Source: an uncultured Prevotellaceae bacterium
GTDB lineage: Bacteria > Bacteroidota > Bacteroidia > Bacteroidales > Muribaculaceae
Reading direction: 5' to 3'
NCBI GenBank assembly: GCA_900320245.1
Contig: ONRP01000006.1
Coordinates: 1-64,000, forward strand
DNA length: 64,000 bases
The position numbers and the translations under genes are program-made. A model generated the notes under the pieces. The model saw only the letters and a program-made list of their open reading frames with translations, made no database searches and was not told where the DNA came from. Position 1 is the stretch's first letter. The number at the start of each line of letters is the position of its first letter. This document shows positions 43,140-52,264 of this stretch, one piece after another.

Positions 43140-43267
43140 CGACACAACTGTTACAATGCCGGCATATCAACATCAACGCGCCAGACACACCGAACGCCCT
43201 GCGGCCAGGTTGTTCATCAAACTTGAATAGAACCCGGCCGCAGAGCGGATTCAGGTCGAGTGGGACC

Positions 43268-44194
43268 TTATTCTAAGACGGCTGACCGCAGTTCTGAGAC
43301 GGGAATGGGGATGATGAACGGATCAGGATCGTCGGGGGAATCCATCATCCGGAATTCCATATCATAGCCCAATGTCAAGACCACACAGAAGAAAGTCAAC
43401 CAATCAAACTCGTCCTCGTCTTTGACAGGTCCGTCGAGAAGGCCAGAGGCGCTAATCAGCATTCCATAACCCAAGTACTCCAGATCCTCCTTGCCGTCAA
43501 CAGAGTTGGCAATGTCAGCCTTCACTGCAGGTTCATCAACAAACGTTGCAATCACCTTGGTGTCTTCACGCCAGATGCGGTTGGGGTTGCCCGATGCCTC
43601 ATTATCCCAATAATAGTTGGCCATCATGAGTTCGAGTGATGTCGCAGGATCCTCGAGCATTTCCATATTCACCTGCAACTCAGGGATGGTGTCTACCGTC
43701 CCCACAACATCAACAATCCTGTCCTCCCAACTTTTGGCATAATCTTCAAAAGAGGTGACCACTTCGTTTAACTCCGCATTAGTGAAATCCAACGAAACAC
43801 AGAAGGCATCGGGATTATTGATATCCCCAAATTTCACCCTGAATGAACGGTCTGCCTGCGCCATCAACTGAACCAACTCGGCAAATTGGTCGCTATCATA
43901 CATCATGCCGTAGATGAAATCCCATTTTTCGGTTGCCGCTTCGCATTGGTATTGAGCGATTTCCTCGGGGTCGGTGGGGAAATCGTCACCCAACAATTCA
44001 AGGGCAACCATGCCAGATGAGGAAATAAACCGTGCCATAGGATTGGACACGTTATCCTCGTTCATTGTAGCATTTAACGAGTCCATCACTTGCACCAAGC
44101 GCAATTCGGGGTTGCCATCTGTCGCTGCATGCAACATCTGCACTGGCAGAATGGCGGCCAGGGCCACCATAATCGTCATTATGGTTCTTTTCAT
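43268..44194 (-). CDS. Secreted two-domain protein, unrecognised family (copy 1)
   Basis: The 308-residue protein has a signal peptide (about 1-23, ending LHAA). It consists of two related units of about 130-140 residues, each ending in a strand pair followed by a short helix. Unit 1 ends DRSFRVKFGD...FCVSLDFTNAELNEVV and unit 2 ends GYDMEFRMMDSPDDPDPFII...VSELRSAV. It belongs with the next two upstream genes as one paralogous set. Many acidic residues and few Cys suggest a soluble periplasmic or surface role. No catalytic motif is seen. Function is unknown. Confidence 0.7.
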   Translation of the reverse strand: MKRTIMTIMVALAAILPVQMLHAATDGNPELRLVQVMDSLNATMNEDNVSNPMARFISSSGMVALELLGDDFPTDPEEIAQYQCEAATEKWDFIYGMMYDSDQFAELVQLMAQADRSFRVKFGDINNPDAFCVSLDFTNAELNEVVTSFEDYAKSWEDRIVDVVGTVDTIPELQVNMEMLEDPATSLELMMANYYWDNEASGNPNRIWREDTKVIATFVDEPAVKADIANSVDGKEDLEYLGYGMLISASGLLDGPVKDEDEFDWLTFFCVVLTLGYDMEFRMMDSPDDPDPFIIPIPVSELRSAVLE

Positions 44195-44230
44195 CGGTTT
44201 ATTTGGCTAAATAATCATTGCAGGGCTGCG

Positions 44231-45145
44231 TTATTCGTCGCCGAGGGCATCCATCAGTTCGTCGGGCGTATAGTCCAGCACTATGGGGTTGTCCTCGTCA
44301 CCGGGTGCTCTCAACTGAACCTGCAGGCCGCGTCCCGTCTGGACCAACAAACCGAGGAATATAAGGTTTGAATCGTCCTCGGTCAACGACTGCAAAAATA
44401 CGGGCTTGAACAAATACATCATATCGCGATACTCATTCACATCGGCAAAGTCGTCGGAAGTCATGGTCATCACGACCCGCTTGGCATTGGGGTCAAGCCA
44501 TACGTGGGCATCCATATCGAGGCCATCCGACATGTATTCATCCATCACATCAACGAGTTTCTTGAGCGTCGTCTCGGGATCGTCATCGTCGGCAAAGTTT
44601 AAACCATCGTCAACAAGAGGCTTGACCGAGCCATCTCTTGACGAGCCACCGCTGGCATGCTCCTCGATGGCGCGGCGCATCTCGCTGGGAGTGTATATGA
44701 GGCGAGCAGCATTGTCGATGTCTTTGTCATTGTAAATACTCACCTCAAGGCTACGTCCTGTGTTGATGATGACATTGAACAACGCGCTGATCGCGCCGTC
44801 CTCGTCGTCATCGAACAAGGTTGACATGAATACACCTTTCATCAAATCGGTCATACCGGACGACATGTCACTAACATCGACGCCCAGGTTATCGCCGTCG
44901 ATCAGCATCACAACCTTATTATTATAATCATCCTTGAGGACCTTTATATAATCACCCATGTTCTCATAGGCATTGTTGAGGATGGTGATTGTCATGTCGA
45001 GTTTCTGCTCGGGGGTCTTGGCGCCCAGCAACTCAAGGGCTTCGTCGAAATCGTCGGGGGCGCACACTGGTGCCTGGGCGGCACGTGAATTCATCATCAG
45101 CACGGCAGCCAGGGCCACCAGCATCGTCATTAAGATTCTTTTCAT
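44231..45145 (-). CDS. Secreted two-domain protein, unrecognised family (copy 2)
   Basis: The 304-residue protein has a signal peptide (about 1-23). Internal duplication is clearest here. Unit 1 ends FNVIINTGRSLEVSIYNDKD...LIYTPSEMRRAI, and unit 2 ends GLLVQTGRGLQVQLRAPGDE...LDYTPDELMDAL. Both share TGR-[SG]-L-x-V and Y-T-P-x-E-[ML]. Unit starts also match (KTPEQKLDMTITILNNA and DPETTLKKLVDVMDEYM). The protein is strongly acidic. It lies 36 bp upstream of copy 1 and 65 bp downstream of copy 3, so the three are probably one operon. Function is unknown. Confidence 0.72.
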   Translation of the reverse strand: MKRILMTMLVALAAVLMMNSRAAQAPVCAPDDFDEALELLGAKTPEQKLDMTITILNNAYENMGDYIKVLKDDYNNKVVMLIDGDNLGVDVSDMSSGMTDLMKGVFMSTLFDDDEDGAISALFNVIINTGRSLEVSIYNDKDIDNAARLIYTPSEMRRAIEEHASGGSSRDGSVKPLVDDGLNFADDDDPETTLKKLVDVMDEYMSDGLDMDAHVWLDPNAKRVVMTMTSDDFADVNEYRDMMYLFKPVFLQSLTEDDSNLIFLGLLVQTGRGLQVQLRAPGDEDNPIVLDYTPDELMDALGDE

Positions 45146-45210
45146 AATTGTTTCAGTTTTAGTGATTTAAGTAATATTTAATGTTCATTATTGTCGTTTG
45201 CCATCACCTA

Positions 45211-46053
45211 TCAATCCCACAACCTCTCACACATGATGAAGAGGTCATCATTGCTGTAGCGCAGCGTCCAGGGAGTACTCTCGCCCGGGAACTCATACAG
45301 ACGGAACCAGAGCCCGCGTCCCGTGGCTGCAATAGTATTGATAAAGGCCAACCAGTCAGAGCCGATGTCGGCGTTCATCATCTGGGACAGAAACACTTCC
45401 TTAAGGTCTATATTCTCCTCGTCCTCGGGGCTCAAGGGGTCCAATCCGGGTCCCACCAGCAGCGACACGATTACCGCATTGTTGCTGTCGTCGATGCGTA
45501 CACTGTTATGAGGGTCCTCGGCACGCACCTTGGCATCGGCCTTGTCAACCATCTCGCTGAGCAGGTCCTCGTTGATTTCGTCAAGTTGCGATTTAGCCTC
45601 CTGCTCGCTGGGGCTGTATTTCATATAAGCCATTGTCAACTCGTCGGTAGAAAACAGCACCGTAGCCGCCACCGCATCGGCCGACATGTCCACCAGGACG
45701 AACCTCACGTCATAGCCGACATACCCCGCCAAGCGCAACATCTCGGAGAAAAAATCGCTCTTCATCCAGACCGACATGAGGAAATCCTTGTAACGGAAGT
45801 AGGTGTCTTCATCATCCAGATCAGGAATCTCAGACGGCTGAAAACCAGAGGACATCATCAACTCTCCCCTGGAATCATCAAGCCACACCCGTGCATAGGG
45901 GTCATCTTCGTTGCCCTGCAAGGCGTCATTGGCCGTTTCAACCATCTCACGCAGCGATTGCTCCGGGTCGTAGCCCTGGGCAGACGCCGTGGTCGGCACG
46001 CAATAGAGTGCCATCATCAACACACACAGTAACGCAAAGGTAATCTTCTTCAT
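45211..46053 (-). CDS. Secreted two-domain protein, unrecognised family (copy 3)
   Basis: A 280-residue protein starting at MKKITFALLCVLMMALYC (46053). The alternative Met at 46068 falls almost on the predicted transcription start, so it is unlikely. After the signal peptide come two units: YDPEQSLREMVETANDAL...VRFVLVDMSADAVA and DKADAKVRAEDPHNSVRIDD...TGRGLWFRLYEFPGE...LRYSNDDLFIM. They match those of the two downstream genes. It is the first gene of the set and has the only clear promoter. Function is unknown. Confidence 0.72.
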   Translation of the reverse strand: MKKITFALLCVLMMALYCVPTTASAQGYDPEQSLREMVETANDALQGNEDDPYARVWLDDSRGELMMSSGFQPSEIPDLDDEDTYFRYKDFLMSVWMKSDFFSEMLRLAGYVGYDVRFVLVDMSADAVAATVLFSTDELTMAYMKYSPSEQEAKSQLDEINEDLLSEMVDKADAKVRAEDPHNSVRIDDSNNAVIVSLLVGPGLDPLSPEDEENIDLKEVFLSQMMNADIGSDWLAFINTIAATGRGLWFRLYEFPGESTPWTLRYSNDDLFIMCERLWD

Positions 46054-46076
46054 AACGGTAATTATCAAATTCTATC

Positions 46077-46084
46077 GCAAAGGT
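46077..46084 (-). promoter_or_regulatory. -7 element of the three-gene family operon
   Basis: CAAAGGTA on the plus strand is TACCTTTG on the minus strand, 24 bp before the chosen start at 46053. Confidence 0.68.
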
Positions 46085-46224
46085 AATATAAAAACGGCAA
46101 TGGAGCGCATCAGGACCCATAAAAGCCATGAAAACCTGCCATTGAGGCTACTGGAGGCAGCGGACGGGTGCCAAGTGCCGAAACCCGTGTTTTTGGAGAA
46201 AAAATCAAAAAATGATTTAAGATT

Positions 46225-46255
46225 TTTGTCAGTATACAAAAAATAACTACTTTTG
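46225..46255 (+). promoter_or_regulatory. ppiD-like gene promoter
   Basis: TTTG (46225-46228) is spaced 19 bp from TACTTTTG (46248-46255). This is one of the best -33/-7 matches in the window, 62 bp upstream of the ATG at 46317. Confidence 0.82.
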
Positions 46256-46316
46256 CGTGTTTATTTGGCGAAATGCCCTAAAATCGAGAGAAATAACGTA
46301 ATATAAATCATTGTAA

Positions 46317-48401
46317 ATGGCAACATTAGAGAAAATTAGGCAAAGAAAAAAGATTCTTGCCATCGTGATCGGACTGGCCTTGCTCGCATTCATTGTTGAG
46401 GCCGGTGTCGAAGCAGCCGGACGTATGGCTGGAAAAACTTCAGCCGCAAAAGTCGGCAGTGAGAAGATTGACATTGTAGATTTCCAAAACCGCGTAGCAA
46501 AGGTTTCTGCACAGGAACAGCAGAACGGTGACAACGGTGAAACCGACCCCGCCGTACGCCAGCAGCAAGTGCTCGAAGAGATGATCAACGACGCACTGCT
46601 CAACCAGGAGTACAAGAAAGTGGGTATCGACATCTGTGACTGGGAGATCAGTCAACTGATGCTGGGCAAGACGCCCCACCCCGCAGTCATGCAATTCATC
46701 CAGCAGGCCGGTGCCAAGACCCCTGAGGAGTTCTATGACTTCATCACGAACCCCGGCAAGCAGGGCGTTGCCGAAAGCGACGTGGCACAACTGCGCCAGC
46801 AGTGGAGCGACCTCCAGGAAGAGGTTTCCAAGGAATATAAATTCTCCAAACTCCAGATGCTCATGGCCGGCTGCATGCAGCCCAACGACCTGGAGCGCAA
46901 GCAGATGGCCGAAGAGGAAGCCATCACCAACGTGGTAACCTTCGCCAAGAAGGACTACTCGTCGCTGCCCGATGACCAGTTCAAGGTATCGGATGCCGAA
47001 CTCAAGGCAGAGTGGGAGAAGATGAAACCGATGTTCAAGATCGACGAGGAGATGCGTAACATCCACTTCATCGCTGTGCCCATCCAGCCCAGCCCCGCCG
47101 ACATTGCCGAGGCCAACACAATTGCCGACGCCGCCTATATCGCCCTGCAGAAGGGTGTGGGTGTAGACTCGGTTCGCCTGTTGGGTACCGTCAACGTCGA
47201 CACCGCCAAGGTGCTCCAGAAGGACATCCCCGCCAAGGCCCGCGACTACTTCACCAACGCTCCCGTGGGCTCGACCCTGCGCGACAGCGTGATGAACAAC
47301 CGCCACACCATGTACAAACTCATCAACAAGGGCATGAGCCTTGACTCGGTACAACTGAGTTTCGTGGTAGTACAAGGTGATGCCAAGGTGCAGAAGGACG
47401 TCATGGACCAACTCAACGCCGGCAAGACGCTCGACGACCTGAAGAAGACCTATCCCCAGAAGGTTGAGGGCAACCTGAACCAGTGGCAACGCATCTACAT
47501 GGTTGCCGACTCGATGAAGGCCAAGATTGCCGACGCACAGATCGGTAACTACTTCGTGCTCAACAGCGGCGAGAACGGTGCACAGTTGGTAGCCGTGAAC
47601 GAGAAGAAACCCGCCAACTTGTTCTATACCGTGGCAACCGTCACCTATGACGCCTATGCCAGCGCCAAGACCATCGACGAACTTACCGACAAGTTCCAGG
47701 CCTTCCTGAACAAGAACAAGACCGCAGCCGACTTCGAGAAGAACGCCGCTGCAGCAGGCTACAACGCCGCTGAAATGCTCATCTCGCCCAGCCAGGCACA
47801 GTTGTCGGCAGGTCCCTTCGGCCAGGGTATCAAGGACACCCGCAAGGTCATCAAGTGGGCCTTCGACAGCAAGAAGGGTGAGGTATCTCCCATCTTCAAC
47901 GACAACAAGGACATGCTGGTTGCCGTCGCTCTCGACGACATCTATAGCGAGGGCTACCTGCCCTACACCTTCCCGAGAGGCAAGGAGATGCTGACCCGTC
48001 GCATCATCAACGAGAAGAAGGGTGACGCCCTCGTGGCTCAGTACAAGGGCAAAGCAAACGACCTGAACGGTTATGCTACACTCATGGGCACCCAGGTTGA
48101 CACCGCCAACGTGGTATTCGCTGCCGCCGGCGATCCCAAACTGGGTAACGAGCCCGGTCTGATTGGCCGCATGTCAGCCGCCAAGCAGGGTCAACTCAAG
48201 GGTCCGTGGAAGGGCTTGAACGCCGTCTACGTTTACCAGGTTGTACGTCAGGACAAGGCCGAGCGCCAGCCCTCTAAGGAGGAACTCAACCAGCGCTACT
48301 CGCAGACGCGCGGTGCCGGCATCTATGCCAACCCCAACTACATCTTCAATGTCCTGTCCAAGGCCACGAAGGTAGAGCGGCACTTGATTAAGTTCAATTG
48401 A
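46317..48401 (+). CDS. ppiD: SurA/PpiD-type peptidylprolyl isomerase (periplasmic chaperone)
   Basis: The 694-residue protein begins MATLEKIRQRKKILAIVIGLALLAFIV, a short cytosolic tail and a single membrane anchor (about 12-30). A SurA_N-like helical domain follows (about 38-200; SEKIDIVDFQNRV, EEMINDALLNQEYKKVGI). The remainder includes parvulin-like segments (about 345-450; LNAGKTLDDLKKTYPQKV, NYFVLNSGENGAQLVAVNEKK) and a C-terminal helical part. PpiD-type proteins assist folding of exported proteins at the Sec exit. It is monocistronic with promoter and terminator. The parvulin active site is hard to judge by eye, so isomerase activity is less certain than the family. Confidence 0.88.
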   Translation: MATLEKIRQRKKILAIVIGLALLAFIVEAGVEAAGRMAGKTSAAKVGSEKIDIVDFQNRVAKVSAQEQQNGDNGETDPAVRQQQVLEEMINDALLNQEYKKVGIDICDWEISQLMLGKTPHPAVMQFIQQAGAKTPEEFYDFITNPGKQGVAESDVAQLRQQWSDLQEEVSKEYKFSKLQMLMAGCMQPNDLERKQMAEEEAITNVVTFAKKDYSSLPDDQFKVSDAELKAEWEKMKPMFKIDEEMRNIHFIAVPIQPSPADIAEANTIADAAYIALQKGVGVDSVRLLGTVNVDTAKVLQKDIPAKARDYFTNAPVGSTLRDSVMNNRHTMYKLINKGMSLDSVQLSFVVVQGDAKVQKDVMDQLNAGKTLDDLKKTYPQKVEGNLNQWQRIYMVADSMKAKIADAQIGNYFVLNSGENGAQLVAVNEKKPANLFYTVATVTYDAYASAKTIDELTDKFQAFLNKNKTAADFEKNAAAAGYNAAEMLISPSQAQLSAGPFGQGIKDTRKVIKWAFDSKKGEVSPIFNDNKDMLVAVALDDIYSEGYLPYTFPRGKEMLTRRIINEKKGDALVAQYKGKANDLNGYATLMGTQVDTANVVFAAAGDPKLGNEPGLIGRMSAAKQGQLKGPWKGLNAVYVYQVVRQDKAERQPSKEELNQRYSQTRGAGIYANPNYIFNVLSKATKVERHLIKFN

Positions 48402-48425
48402 TGCTTTAACTGAATCCGATAATTC

Positions 48426-48463
48426 CAAGTCCCGTCGGCAATGCTGGCGGGACTTGCTTTTTG
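48426..48463 (+). terminator. ppiD-like gene terminator
   Basis: CAAGTCCCG (48426-48434) pairs perfectly with CGGGACTTG (48448-48456), then CTTTTTG follows. It lies 25 bp after the stop. Confidence 0.9.
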
Positions 48464-48517
48464 CCCAAAAATAGCATTTTTATCGGGCCGATGACCTCCT
48501 ATGTCAAAAAAATGGAC

Positions 48518-48525
48518 TATCTTTG
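48518..48525 (+). promoter_or_regulatory. sufE -7 element
   Basis: TATCTTTG matches TAnnTTTG. It overlaps the first in-frame ATG (48523), so that codon cannot be the start; translation should begin at 48556. Confidence 0.72.
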
Positions 48526-48555
48526 GAGGTTAAACCAAAACATTATCTTTTTAAC

Positions 48556-48990
48556 ATGTCAACAGTCAACGAGCGACAAGACGAAATCATTGAGGAATTT
48601 GAGGGTCTGGACGACTGGATGGACCGCTACAGTGTCATCATCGACATGGGCAACGCCATGCCCGCGCTCGACGAGCAGTACAAGTCGGCCGACAACCTGA
48701 TTGACGGCTGCCAGAGCCGCGTGTGGCTGCAGGCCGACTGCATCGACGGCAAGATGCGCCTGCAGGCCGACAGCGACGCCATCATCGTCAAGGGCATCAT
48801 CTCGATGCTCGTGCGCGTGCTCGACGGCGCCACGCCCCAGGAGGTGCTCGACGCCGACCTCTACTTCATCGAGCGCATCGGCCTGCGCGAGCACCTGTCG
48901 CCCACGCGCAGCAACGGCCTGCTGGCCATGGTCAAGCAAATCCGCGCCTATGCCATCGCCTATCAGGCACGCGAGCATTCCGGCTGTTGA
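48556..48990 (+). CDS. sufE: SufE-family sulfur acceptor
   Basis: A 144-residue protein from MSTVNERQDEIIEEFEGLDD at 48556. The SufE signature LIDGCQSRVWL carries the sulfur-accepting Cys52. The following GIISMLVRVLDGATPQEVLDAD and HLSPTRSNGLLAMVKQI segments are also typical. SufE takes persulfide from the SufS cysteine desulfurase and passes it to the SufBCD scaffold for Fe-S cluster assembly in the cytosol. No other suf gene is in the window. It may be read through into the downstream POT transporter gene 49 bp later. Confidence 0.94.
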   Translation: MSTVNERQDEIIEEFEGLDDWMDRYSVIIDMGNAMPALDEQYKSADNLIDGCQSRVWLQADCIDGKMRLQADSDAIIVKGIISMLVRVLDGATPQEVLDADLYFIERIGLREHLSPTRSNGLLAMVKQIRAYAIAYQAREHSGC

Positions 48991-49039
48991 AACGACAACA
49001 ACATTATTAATATATTAACCAATAAACCTAAACAAAGTT

Positions 49040-50626
49040 ATGTTTAAAAACCATCCCAAGGGTCTAATCCCCGCCGCATTGAGCAACATGGGAGAGCGCT
49101 TCGGCTACTACATCATGAATGCCGTGCTCGCCTTGTTCCTTTGCTCCAAGTTCGGCCTTGACGAGGGTACGTCAGGCAGAATTTACAGCGTATTCTATGC
49201 TGGCATCTACGTGTTGAGTCTTGTCGGCGGTTTCATTGCCGACCGCACCCAGAACTACAAGCGCACCATCCAGTGGGGTCTTGTAATTATGGCCATCGGC
49301 TATGTGCTGTTGTCTATTCCTATCCTTCACAACGCCGGCAACCACATGTGGCTGTTGGTATTCACCTGCGTGGCATTGTTCCTGATCGCCTTCGGTAACG
49401 GTCTGTTCAAGGGCAACCTGCAGGCTATCGTGGGTCAGATGTATGACAATATGGAAGCAGATGCTGTTGCCGCCGGAAAGAGCGAAGATGAACTCAAGCA
49501 GATCAAGGAGCGCCGTGACTCGGGCTTCCAGATTTTCTATGTGTTCATCAATATCGGTGGTCTGATTGCCCCGTTCGTTGCCCCGTTGCTGCGCCAGTGG
49601 TGGCTCGGCGTCAAGGGTATGGTCTATGATGCAGGTCTGCCCGCATTGTGCCACCAGTACCTGAACGATGCCGCCAACATGACATCTGAGCAGATGGCCA
49701 ACCTCACCACGCTGTTAGGCAACGTCAACAAGGGCGGCCTCGATTTGAAAGACATCGGTTCTGCCTGCAGCAGTTACCTTGATGTGTTCAACACGGGTGT
49801 GCACTACAGTTTCATTGCCTCGGTCATCGCCATGTTCATCTCGCTGATCGTCTTTGTGGTCTACAAGAGGCTCTTCCCCACTCCCGCCAAGAAGGAGGCT
49901 GCCGAGGTTGCAGGCTACACTGCCGAAGAGAAGCGCGCTATGGCCAAGGAGATCAAGCAGCGCATGGCAGCGTTGTTCGCTGTACTCGGCGTTTGCGTCT
50001 TCTTCTGGCTCTCGTTCCACCAGAACGGTCAGTCGCTGTCGTTCTTTGCCCGTGACTATGTGATTTCAGACAAGATCGCTCCCGAGATCTGGCAGGCTGT
50101 AAACCCGTTCTTCGTGATTGTGCTCACGCCCATCATCATGGCCATCTTCGCGTCACTGGCACGAAAGGGCCACGCCATTTCCACCCCGCGCAAGATTGTC
50201 CTCGGTATGGCAATCACCGGTCTGGCTTATCTGTTCCTGGTAATCCTGAGCATGAGTTACGATTATCCTAACGGTAATGACTTCCGTGCATTGGGCATTG
50301 ATCAGCAAATTGCCATGAAGTCACACTGGTGGGTTCTTATCGCCACCTATTTCTTCCTGACCGTTGCCGAGTTGTTCATCTCGCCGCTGGGTCTGTCGTT
50401 CGTTTCCAAGATTGCGCCCAAGCACCTGCAGGGTATCTGCCAGGGCTTGTGGCTGGGTGCCACCGCCGTGGGCAACCTGCTCATCTGGATTGGTCCGGAA
50501 ATGCTCAACAGAATGCCCAAACTGTGGATGTGCTGGGCCGTGTTCCTTGGCATCTGCCTCATCGCCATGGGCGTGATGTGGGGTATGGTAAGTTGGCTGG
50601 AACGTGTTACCGGCGAGAAAGAGTAA
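49040..50626 (+). CDS. POT/PTR-family proton-coupled peptide transporter (1)
   Basis: The 528-residue membrane protein has twelve to fourteen hydrophobic segments. The POT signature is at the N-terminus (ALSNMGERFGYYIMNAVLALF; ExxERFxYY form), followed by GGFIADR and a GNGLFKGNLQAIVGQMY segment in the first bundle. The second bundle has FFWLSFHQNGQSLSFFARD. Family members import di- and tripeptides with protons across the inner membrane. An extra loop of about 60 residues with two more helices lies at about 190-260 between bundles. It is followed 88 bp later by a paralogue, with a 9-bp repeat cluster between them. Confidence 0.93.
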   Translation: MFKNHPKGLIPAALSNMGERFGYYIMNAVLALFLCSKFGLDEGTSGRIYSVFYAGIYVLSLVGGFIADRTQNYKRTIQWGLVIMAIGYVLLSIPILHNAGNHMWLLVFTCVALFLIAFGNGLFKGNLQAIVGQMYDNMEADAVAAGKSEDELKQIKERRDSGFQIFYVFINIGGLIAPFVAPLLRQWWLGVKGMVYDAGLPALCHQYLNDAANMTSEQMANLTTLLGNVNKGGLDLKDIGSACSSYLDVFNTGVHYSFIASVIAMFISLIVFVVYKRLFPTPAKKEAAEVAGYTAEEKRAMAKEIKQRMAALFAVLGVCVFFWLSFHQNGQSLSFFARDYVISDKIAPEIWQAVNPFFVIVLTPIIMAIFASLARKGHAISTPRKIVLGMAITGLAYLFLVILSMSYDYPNGNDFRALGIDQQIAMKSHWWVLIATYFFLTVAELFISPLGLSFVSKIAPKHLQGICQGLWLGATAVGNLLIWIGPEMLNRMPKLWMCWAVFLGICLIAMGVMWGMVSWLERVTGEKE

Positions 50627-50652
50627 TTGCCTATCACATTATTAACAAATAG

Positions 50653-50697
50653 GAGAATCTAGAGGATCTAGAGTGACTAGATTTTCTAGATTCTCTA
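50653..50697. repeat. 9-bp periodic repeat (GANNNTCTA), 5 units with dyad symmetry
   Basis: GAGAATCTA / GAGGATCTA / GAGTGACTA / GATTTTCTA / GATTCTCTA lie between the two POT genes. GAGAATCTAG (50653-50662) and CTAGATTCTC (50686-50695) are exact reverse complements, so the array can also form a hairpin. Confidence 0.9.
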
Positions 50698-50714
50698 ATT
50701 AAAAAGACATTATC

Positions 50715-52256
50715 ATGTTTGAAAACCAACCAAAAGGACTGTTCGCGTTGGCACTGGCCAACACGGGCGAGCGCTTCGGCTACTACACGATGATTGCCGT
50801 GTTCGCCTTGTTCCTGAGGTCAAACTATGGCTTGTCGCCAGCAGTTGCAGGCACCATCTATAGTTCGTTCCTGATGGTCGTGTATTTCCTCCCGCTTTTT
50901 GGCGGCTTATTGGCAGACATATTCGGGTATGGTAAGATGGTGACCACAGGTATTATTATTATGTTCCTGGGCTACCTGCTCCTGTCCATACCACTAGGAG
51001 GAGACAATACCGCTTTTTGGGTGATGATTGGCGCACTACTGCTCATCGGCTGTGGCACGGGCCTGTTCAAGGGTAACCTCCAAGTGATGGTGGGCAACCT
51101 GTATGACGACCCACGCTATGCCAACCAGCGTGACGCCGGTTTCTCGCTGTTCTATATGGCCATCAACATCGGTGCCCTGTTTGCACCGACGGCAGCCATC
51201 AAAATAACCGAATATGCCCAGACCCATCTGGGTTACACCGCTCCCGGCGAGGCCTATCACTTCGCCTTCATGGTGGCCTGCGCATCGCTGGTGCTCTCCA
51301 TCGCCATCTACTATCTGACCCGCAGCACCTTCCGCCACACCGAAGAAAGCAAAATTCATGCCAGTATAACAAATAAAGATTCAAAAAGCAGTGATATAAG
51401 TTCAAAAGAGACTATACAGCGTATCGTGGCGCTAATTTTGGTGTTCATCGTCGTCATCTTCTTCTGGATGGCCTTCCACCAGAACGGTCTGTCACTGACC
51501 TACTTTGCCGATGAGTTCACCGCCAAGACCGCATCGGGCGTGCACACCATGCCGTTCGATGTCATCAACCTGGTGATGCTTATCCTCATCGTCTATGCCG
51601 GCTTCTCGCTGTTCCAGAGCAAGACGGGCAAGGGCAAGGGCATCTCGGCCGCCATCATCGTGGCAGCCCTGGCCGTGCTGGGCTACAAGTACACCCGCGC
51701 CACGGGCACCATCGACATCTCGGCCCCGATTTTCCAGCAGTTCAACCCGTTCTATGTGGTTGCGTTGACGCCCGTGTCGATGGCCATCTTCACCTACCTG
51801 GCCAACAAGGGCAAGGAGCCCTCGGCACCCCGCAAGATTGCCTACGGTATGGTTGTTGCCGCCATCGCTTATGCCATCATGGCATTTGCCTCGGTGGGCC
51901 TGCCCATGCCACAGACACAGCCTGGTCCCGATGGCTTACCCGTTGCCATGCATGTGGCTGACGTGACGCCCAATCTGCTGATTGGCGTCTATCTAGTGCT
52001 GACCTTTGGAGAACTGCTGCTTTCGCCGATGGGACTTTCCTTTGTTAGTAAAGTAGCACCCCCATCTTTAAAAGGTTTAATGATGGGTGGCTGGTTCGTA
52101 GCAACAGCATTAGGTAACATGCTCGTTGTTGTGGGGGGGCTGTTGTGGGGCAAGGTACCCCTGTGGGTTTGCTGGAGCGTATTCCTGGCCGTCTGCCTCG
52201 TCGCAGCCATCTTCATGTTCGCTATGATGAAGCGCCTCGAGAAGGTTGCCAAGTAA
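50715..52256 (+). CDS. POT/PTR-family proton-coupled peptide transporter (2)
   Basis: This 513-residue paralogue of the preceding gene has the same signature (ALANTGERFGYYTMIAVFALF). FGGLLADIFGYGKMVT, the first-bundle GTGLFKGNLQVMVGNLY and the second-bundle FFWMAFHQNGLSLTYFADE follow. Its central loop differs (KIHASITNKDSKSSDISSKE, about 215-235) and that DNA is AT-rich compared with the rest. The pair may differ in peptide preference. It is followed by the nested inverted repeat that precedes the REP-associated transposase. Confidence 0.93.
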   Translation: MFENQPKGLFALALANTGERFGYYTMIAVFALFLRSNYGLSPAVAGTIYSSFLMVVYFLPLFGGLLADIFGYGKMVTTGIIIMFLGYLLLSIPLGGDNTAFWVMIGALLLIGCGTGLFKGNLQVMVGNLYDDPRYANQRDAGFSLFYMAINIGALFAPTAAIKITEYAQTHLGYTAPGEAYHFAFMVACASLVLSIAIYYLTRSTFRHTEESKIHASITNKDSKSSDISSKETIQRIVALILVFIVVIFFWMAFHQNGLSLTYFADEFTAKTASGVHTMPFDVINLVMLILIVYAGFSLFQSKTGKGKGISAAIIVAALAVLGYKYTRATGTIDISAPIFQQFNPFYVVALTPVSMAIFTYLANKGKEPSAPRKIAYGMVVAAIAYAIMAFASVGLPMPQTQPGPDGLPVAMHVADVTPNLLIGVYLVLTFGELLLSPMGLSFVSKVAPPSLKGLMMGGWFVATALGNMLVVVGGLLWGKVPLWVCWSVFLAVCLVAAIFMFAMMKRLEKVAK

Positions 52257-52264
52257 TCAACCCC

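Noticed and set aside
48523..48555. Earlier ATG for sufE
   Set aside because: It overlaps the -7 element, so it would not be on the transcript. Family alignment starts at MSTVNERQ.
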